A DNA stretch of 64,000 nt from Malaya genurostris (Eukaryota > Arthropoda > Insecta > Diptera > Culicidae): NCBI RefSeq assembly GCF_030247185.1, contig NC_080571.1, positions 253,863,771 through 253,927,770 of the forward strand, read 5' to 3'. The notes under the pieces were generated by a model. That model saw only the letters and a list, made by a program, of their open reading frames with translations. It was not told the origin of the DNA and did no database searches. Made by a program: the position numbers and the translations under genes. Shown piece after piece: positions 58,002-64,000 of this stretch (position 1 is the first letter of the stretch; every line of letters starts with the position of its first letter).

Positions 58002-58665
58002 AGCGTTATGTACGTATGGAAGTATGAAACAAGAACGTAAAACTCTGCAGTGCATTGTGTTGAATTTTATTTTCATGCTGTTTTACCAGATAGTATAACT
58101 TTTTAAAGACTGCAGGTGATTAAAGAGTTGAATACGAAGTTCAATCATTATCGCAACTTGTAAATTACGAAGAAAATCCTATTAACTATGTGCTATTTAA
58201 GGTTTGTTCAAAGAAATATATTCTAGTCCGCAAAACGAGTAAGACCCACTACGTAAAAGCTTTATTTGTAAAGAGCAAAATTACATGTGAAAAGGAGTTT
58301 CCGACAAGATGAAATTACAGAAACGGCCATAATTTTTTTACGTTTTTCAAATATTGATTACCCGTATTAAGTTTTTCAACTACACGTCCATATACAGTTC
58401 TACAGTTCATATTATATGTGAATTCAAATCATTGAGCTTATTTCTATCGTTCAAAATCTTTGAAATATGGCTCTCGTTCGTAAACCGAAAGCATACGACC
58501 AGAACAGCTACATAGCATAGCACTAATTCCAACATTTGGGTGTCACAGTGATCTAGATATAAAATATGTTCAATTGTATTTCACTTAGTTGAACCCAGTG
58601 ATTTAAGATAAGTTCTTACATACAACAAGCCCTCTTTACCACTATGTACTTAATCATAGAAAAAG
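58002..58665. other. Intergenic, no feature seen
   Basis: AT-rich non-coding sequence. Nothing recognisable. Confidence 0.5.
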
Positions 58666-58667
58666 TA

Positions 58668-58903
58668 CAAGGATAATTTTTTTAAATATTACCATTTAAT
58701 TCTGTTATAAGTATATCACGTCACTATACAAATTCACTATGTATCTCACGACACTATAAATCTTGTATAATAAACGTCACATCACATATGCACATTTCGA
58801 ATACAATTTATATTCATCTTCAGTGTGATAGTTTTGTTTTTGTATAGTGACGTGATATACTTATAACAGAATTAAATGGTAATATTTAAAAAAATTATCC
58901 TTG
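58668..58903. mobile_element. MITE with perfect 63-bp terminal inverted repeats
   Basis: The arms 58668-58730 and 58841-58903 are exact reverse complements over 63 bp, beginning CAAGGATAATTTTTTTAAAT. TA flanks both sides (58666-58667 and 58904-58905), the target site of Tc1/mariner elements. The 110-bp loop repeats a CACGACACTATA motif close to the CACGTCACTATA of the arm, so the loop has its own internal copy of the inner arm. No ORF. Perfect arms suggest recent origin or gene-conversion-like repair. Confidence 0.88.
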
Positions 58904-59153
58904 TAAAATCATTCTGTTCAAACACTCAAACGAAAAGTAATTTTTGAACGGATCAGATGACAAAAATAAAAAAGGCAGAAAACATAGTATTATTGTACAA
59001 TTATTACCAAAAATAAAATTCTAATAAATCGAACGGATAATAACATATTTAAAAACGATACACTCCAAGTAAAGGATAAAACAACCGATTCAATGTGTGT
59101 GTTTAACCTATCCCAAGCCCCACTGTCTGGCAGCGGTTTACATAAAAATATCC

Positions 59154-59265
59154 GTTTTGCAATGACTGAGTGGAAACATATATTTTTTCAAAAAATCGTC
59201 CTTTCTGTGAATTTCTCATTCATTTGGCTTTTCCAGAATATGGTTCCACTTAGTCATTGCAAAAC
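59154..59265. repeat. Short hairpin repeat
   Basis: GTTTTGCAATGACTGAGTGG (from 59154) is mirrored by CCACTTAGTCATTGCAAAAC (ending 59265) with one mismatch. The arms are about 27 bp around a 58-bp loop. The right arm and the sequence before it resemble 29180-29222, so it is a dispersed element. Confidence 0.65.
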
Positions 59266-59374
59266 TGAACTATGTTTCTATGTTTTGTTTATTCATGCTA
59301 CAAATTTTAGTCCAGAACTCAAGGAGGTGTTAACTCAATCGAGCTCCGATGACCTATTTCATATACTGAGCAAA

Positions 59375-60240
59375 TCGTGTTCCGAGGTCACTGTTCCATC
59401 GACCAGCCCTGGCTCAATGCAATGTCTGCATCAAATGCATTCGAACATCACAAAAAGCCTTTCGGCCCCTTGCAAATGGCAATCAATCAACGCCATAGAT
59501 GGTCCGCAGCACCTTTCTTTCAAGAAAACACTAAGGGCGCGTTGGTCCTCTGCCAACATAGTCCAGGTCTCGAGGCTATAGAGAACAACCGTTCTAATGA
59601 GCGTTTTGTAGGTGGTCAATTTCGTGCGGTGGCGTACTTTACTCGACCGAAGAGTTTTTCTGAGTCCAAAGTACGCACGATTTCCTGCCAAAATATTCCT
59701 CTGAATTTCTTTGCTGGTATCTTTATCGGTGATCACCAGTTAGCCCAAATACATCGTCACCGTCTATCAATATTCGTGGTGGGAGGCGTAGTGTGTCCTC
59801 TCTAGATCCTGTTTATATGTTTATATTCTCTAGAGCCTCTTCCCCTCATGAATTTTGTTTTTGACGCATTTATGGCCAGTCCGATACGCCTAGATTCAGC
59901 TACAGTCCGATGTATGTTTCCATCATCTTCTCAAGATAACGTGTCACAATATCAACATCGTCAGCGAAGCCAAAAAGCTGTACGGACTTCCGGAAGATTG
60001 TACCACTCGTTTCGATCCTCCCTCTTCGAATCACACCTTCCAAGGTAATATTGAACTAGATACAAGAGAGTCCGTAACCTTGCCGTAGCCCTCTCCGAGA
60101 TACGAAGGGCTTTGCTTTGACCAATCGCGTCAGTTTATCCGGGAAACCGTATTCGTGCATGATCTGACATAGCTGTTCTCGGTCGATTGTGTCGTATGCC
60201 GCTTTGAAGTCAATTAATAGGTAATGCTTCCAATGCTTCA
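59375..60240 (-). pseudogene. RTE-like LINE ORF2 relic
   Basis: On the minus strand the order is RT core then C-terminus. Around 60070-60240 one reads LIDFKAAYDTIDREQLCQIM and HEYGFPDKLTRLVKAK, the RT catalytic-A region of RTE-type elements. At 59431-59736 the frame reads NRAYFGLRKTLRSSKVRHRT, KLTTYKTLIRTVVLYSLETW, typical of the C-terminal KT--Y-TLI-PV-LYG-ETW motif. The middle is deleted or scrambled and frames shift. A second fragment of the same family lies at 9393-9540. Confidence 0.75.
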
Positions 60241-61276
60241 GTTTGCTTCCAATATCCTATTTCTCAAACCTTCAGCCTTCGAAACCAACCAATTACACCG
60301 TTGGGACATGGTATAATATTGCACACATCCGAATATTTTTCCTATAGACGCTCCTACATAAAACACTAATAATAAGAATAGGAAGATAATTTATACTCAA
60401 AGAGTTACTTTTGCTAAATTTTCCTAGGCTTTGGATGATAAGCTATAGGGCGCATACCCCCTTGGCGGATGGAGGTAGAAGTTAATTTATACTTCTTACA
60501 AGGTAAACAAGTTGGACACAGTCAGACTATACCGAGTGGGTATGACTAGTAGTGCTTGAAATAGACAACAGGTCATTAGGTGGTTTCAAGCTCTGTAATG
60601 TCTGGAATTAGTCATATATTTGAATTAACTTGATGCAGTTGGGATGAATGTTCATATCTCACATTCGTCCTGAGCTGGTGAATTTAATTCGAAAACTACA
60701 AGGATCAGCCCCATGGGGTTGTTCGAGCCATTGATGTGGAACAAGGCAACCAAAATTTCTAATGATCTACAATCAAACAGTTCAATTAATCGTCGCACTT
60801 TTGAATCCGCAATTGCACGAGAGTCTGCTTAGATTGATCTTGATTAGGAGCCAATAAGGAACATTGTCTTGATTTGTATTTGTTTTATAGCCGACAAAAT
60901 TACACCAATATCCCAAATTTATGCAATTATATGTTTGTACACGATACGGATTTCGATATTTAAGCTTCTCTTCTTCTTCTTCTTCTTCTTCTTCTGTGTT
61001 CAAGTTTTGTATGCAATCAGTTATTTTTGTAGTGTTAAGTTTCTCTACCATTCTGCACTCAAAATTTACCCTGGGTAGTAGTCAATTTCTCAGGCGAAAC
61101 GACATAACATGGAATTTCATCCGAGCCTGCATGACACAAGATCAGAGCATACCAATTAAAGCTTCAAATCGTTTTATGGCTTTTTTTGTCTTGCTGTCTA
61201 GCAACAACCTACCTCTAGTATGCTACGCGTAGGACTGAAACGTTCGCTATAATTTCGCTTCTATTTATAGATTCGC
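60241..61276. other. Intergenic, with CTT microsatellite
   Basis: (CTT)n at 60965-60994 gives poly-Glu or poly-Ser/Phe frames that are not coding. Otherwise nothing recognisable. Confidence 0.5.
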
Positions 61277-61339
61277 GTGCTTCCAAGAGCTTCGCTTTTG
61301 CATCGATTGACCAGTCAAAGTGATGCTTTCCCTTTGATA

Positions 61340-61525
61340 TATCCGATATATCGCTTATTCCTTCAAAACCGTCGTCTATGGCAGGGAAATCCGGTATGCC
61401 GGAGATTTTTAGCAGACAAAATAGGACACTGCTCGCTTCTAATCAAAATTTCAATCATATATAATGTGTGGCTTGATACATTCAAATCGAAACTTAGAAA
61501 TATTTCCAATCAAATGATGAAATAA
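61340..61525 (+). pseudogene. Possible LINE ORF2 C-terminal fragment
   Basis: The frame ending at 61525 reads RRFLADKIGHCSLLIKISII, YNVWLDTFKSKLRNISNQMM. The FLADKI----L and LDTFKSKLRN pattern is reminiscent of the extreme C-terminus of jockey-like reverse-transcriptase ORFs. It is short and without a catalytic motif, so the call is weak. Confidence 0.3.
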
Positions 61526-61689
61526 TATTAATAATTGATACAAAATATACTTAGCTGTAAATGTTTAAAACCTGACCACATTTCTAGGTGTATTTTTCCT
61601 TGAGTTTCTTATTTGCACCCCTATATATAGAAAATAAAGATGTGTTACGCATCAAAAGAGGACTATTATTATCAGGAATAAGAGTAAAT

Positions 61690-62180
61690 TGACTTCTTAT
61701 GGAGTCCACTAGAAGATTTGTAGTACCTATTATTTTTCTCCGGACAGTACCAGTACTAAGCTGTCGTGTGGAATCGGGCGGAAGAAAATTTCACCAAGAA
61801 TAGATCCACTGGTTTCCTGCTTCTATGTCGTAAAAGGCGACAATTGCAGGAGTTTTTTATTCTTTCAGTTTCATGATTTTTTCAACGTTTCACATCTGAT
61901 TAATCTATTTTACTACATTATCTTTTCATTCAACTTATCAATTTCGGGATAGCTTCAGAGAAAAGTTTTCTTCTTCCATGTTATTGCTTGTCTTTCAAAA
62001 TTATAAATTGAATGATAAAGTTCAACTATTGCGCAGATCCGTTAATATTACAATTTTAATAACATAGATGACATATATCGCTATATTGAATAAATGGTAG
62101 AAAAATACTTGTTTGTTTAATAAATTAATATTTATTCTCGGTAGCCAGCTGTTCAGATCAACCAATATAACCACTAATCA
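61690..62180. repeat. Dispersed repeat family B, inverted copy
   Basis: This stretch is the reverse-complement counterpart of 40195-40690, including CTGCTTCTATGTCGTAAAAG and GCGACAATTGCAGGAG, the GAGAAAAGTTT segment, the TTGCGCAGATCCGTTAATAT segment and the CTCGGTAGCCAGCTGTTCAG end. Identity looks near 80 percent with small indels. Confidence 0.7.
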
Positions 62181-62965
62181 TTCAAATGAACAATTAAATT
62201 TAAATTTATTTAGCTTGGCCGGTTTACAAACATGACCAATTCCCAAGCCAATTTCCTATCATGCGCTTTTAAATGCGTCTACTATTACTATTTCGATTTG
62301 TTTTGAGTCGCGAGTGAAGTTGCTGCTTTGAAATTCTCGACTATGCTTAACTATAATCATATTATCATTTCTATATTATTTAAAATGATTGAAAAATGAT
62401 TTTCAAAGCTTGCATTCCCAAGCAACTAAAAATTCTACAATTACTTAAAACATCCACTTTCTTGCTGCTTAAAAGTACACGTGGAACTTTTCAGTGTTTG
62501 AACGTACAGACCAAGTACCGCGTGAAATGTTTCGCTGCTAAAGAAAACATGAAAAAAAGTTCCGACGAGGAAACCTTGAGATAATTTGAATCTCGGAATT
62601 CACTCATAGGAATTGTCGAAATATGTACTTTCGTGTTTTTCTGTTCGGAAGAATTCTTTTTTTTTCGTTAATACGTTTATTTCATAGGCAATATACATAA
62701 GTTTTTCTTCGCCGTGGCATCCACAATACACATTTCGAATAGCATATTAGTATGTTGGTATTCATTAGTTAATCGAAACACTGTTTTTATCAAACGAGTT
62801 GCTATTATAAATTACATTAAATGAAATACATTTATTTTGTACATGATCTTATAACTATTTCAGGTTTGTTTGTATCAGTTCATCACTTTTATTTAATATT
62901 GGTTGAACTCATGGAAGAGAAAACAGTCTAACATAAATTAAAATTAAATTGGAACTCCAATGAAC
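62181..62965. other. Intergenic, no gene seen
   Basis: AT-rich. The open frame 62396-62584 (KQLKILQLLKTSTFLLLKST) has no family signature. Confidence 0.45.
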
Positions 62966-63885
62966 TTTATTTATTTATTTATTTATTTATTTATTTTTGT
63001 ACCAACAGATTACATTTATCCAAATGATACATATTGCACGTTATCGTAAACTAATCTATCATGCTATTTTCTGTAAATATCTATAATTTAACCCTCAATT
63101 CATAAGGAAAGCTGGTTGGCGAAAAATCTTGAAAATAAGTTTTTAACAGTGCTGCGGGACAAATGAAAGTCGAATACATTTGAACAAACGTTGAATGATC
63201 GACACATACTAGCAAATGGTTCATTAAATCCATAGTTTGTTCTAGCACGAGGGATTCTGAAGAAAGAGTTTAACCGCAAGTTACGACGATGGATATTGAA
63301 GCTTAGCTGTGGAAGAAGATCCACACAAACAATTCGGGATTGAATCAAATGCGCAATAAAAATGGCTTTGGAAGTATCCCGACGAACTGATAACAAATCA
63401 AGGTTGATGAGTCTACAACGATTTTCGTAGCTTGGAAGGTTGACTGCATCTCTCCATGGCAGACGACGCAAAGCAAAACGGACGAATTTCCGCTGAACAG
63501 CTTCTATTCGCAGCTTATCGGTTTGATAATATGGTGCCCAAACAACGACAGCGTACTCAAGGGTAGAGCGGACTAAAGCGCAATAAAGCGATTTCAGGCA
63601 ATATACGTTGTTGAAGTTTTTTGAAATGCGGAACATAAGTCCTAGCATCTTAGAAGCTTTAGATATAGTATACTCAATATGATCTTTGAAATTGAGCTTA
63701 GAATCTAATAACACTACTAAATCCTTGATTGATGAAACTCGTTCCAAGACCGCTGTCGAAATAGAGTAGTCATACGTGATCGTGTTTCGTTCGCGAGAGA
63801 ATGAGATGACGGAACATTTTGAGGCGTTTAGTACCATCCTGTTAACATTGCACCAGTTATAGAACACATCTAACTGAGTTTGACT
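62966..63885 (-). mobile_element. 5'-truncated non-LTR retrotransposon (CR1/jockey-like)
   Basis: On the minus strand a 5'-truncated LINE runs from about 63885 to a 3' tail of (TAAA)n, seen as (TTTA)n at 62966-62997. The tail type is common in LINEs that end in short tandem repeats. The 5' junction falls in the C-terminus of an I-like ORF2, so the LINE seems to have inserted there. Confidence 0.75.
63100..63885 (-). pseudogene. LINE reverse transcriptase, C-terminal 260 aa
   Basis: An uninterrupted frame gives TQLDVFYNWCNVNRMVLNAS, KCSVISFSRERNTITYDYSI, then SIKDLVVLLDSKLNFKDHIE, SKASKMLGLMFRISKNFNNV and SLYCALVRSTLEYAVVVWAP, the thumb and post-RT region of a jockey/CR1-type ORF2. The stop is TAA-side at 63100. 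The palm with the YADD box is missing because of 5' truncation. The absence of stops over 260 codons suggests a fairly recent insertion. It is the same family as, or close to, the relic at 26640-27110. Confidence 0.82.
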
Positions 63886-64000
63886 TAATGAAATAATAAA
63901 GAAGTTTCATGTAAGGAACGTCACGACAAGCAAGTATGTCGTGAACTGGGACATTGGATAGTCTACCTTGGGTACGCAAGGAATTTATTAGTTGAGATCT
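63880..64000 (-). pseudogene. I-like LINE ORF2 C-terminus, runs off the window
   Basis: The minus strand from the window edge reads RSQLINSLRTQGRLSNVPVH, DILACRDVPYMKLLYYFIKS. It aligns with the end of the intact I-clade ORF2 in this window (LLESLRARGRPTEVPVRDVL, ASRDSSYMLLIYQFLKH): same R-Q/R-G-R-x-x-V-P-V-D-L-A-R-D-Y-M--LY-F-K pattern but clearly another family. The remainder lies outside the window. The downstream end is interrupted by the jockey/CR1-like fragment. Confidence 0.65.

Noticed and set aside
59093..59581. 162-codon plus-strand ORF
   Set aside because: It covers a hairpin repeat and the antisense of an RTE-like relic. The minus strand carries the recognisable protein motifs.
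60965..60994. Poly-Glu/poly-Ser coding exon
   Set aside because: A simple (CTT)n microsatellite with no surrounding coding signature.

Overview
The window looks like a piece of a large, repeat-rich insect genome, most probably a mosquito (Culicidae, culicine-like). The evidence is AT-rich DNA, two intron-bearing animal genes, several degenerate copies of a Tc1/mariner transposase with a DD37E spacing (the ITmD37E family, first described in mosquitoes), and many dispersed short repeats. The species assignment is an inference. There are no operons, CRISPR arrays or bacterial signals.

Two protein-coding genes, both on the + strand, can be assembled by splice sites and matching intron phases. 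(1) A Beaten-path (beat) family immunoglobulin-domain gene has six exons at 12190-12398, 13894-14029, 27987-28120, 28583-28705, 33370-33601 and 37440-37735. Its signal-peptide exon(s) lie upstream of the first visible exon and were not found. (2) A complete dyslexia-associated KIAA0319-like gene (MANEC-type N-terminus, five PKD domains, Cys-rich stalk, one transmembrane segment, short cytoplasmic tail) has seven exons between 51438 and 57471 and encodes about 1075 aa.

The rest is transposon and repeat sequence. The clearest items are: a ~2 kb, almost perfect 7-bp satellite (TTCTGTC)n at 5384-7405; a mariner DD41D-type element with 174-bp inverted arms made by inverted duplication of its 3' end (7858-8782); a full-length I-clade LINE with two intact ORFs (16343-22516, minus strand), inserted with a 14-bp target duplication into an older ITmD37E element inside the 14-kb beat intron; a second ITmD37E copy with both ends and TA duplications (35642-36926); two further ITmD37E relics; mariner, Tc1-like, RTE-like, jockey-like and I-like fragments; a tRNA-derived SINE candidate; and several hairpin MITEs, one with perfect 63-bp terminal inverted repeats (58668-58903).

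Layout: 1-12189, repeats, the heptamer satellite and DNA transposon relics upstream of the beat exons; 12190-37735, beat gene with TE-filled introns; 37736-51437, intergenic repeats and transposase relics; 51438-57471, KIAA0319-like gene; 57472-64000, MITEs and LINE fragments, ending inside the C-terminus of another I-like ORF2. The two genes are both single-pass or secreted-type surface proteins, but nothing in the sequence shows they work together.
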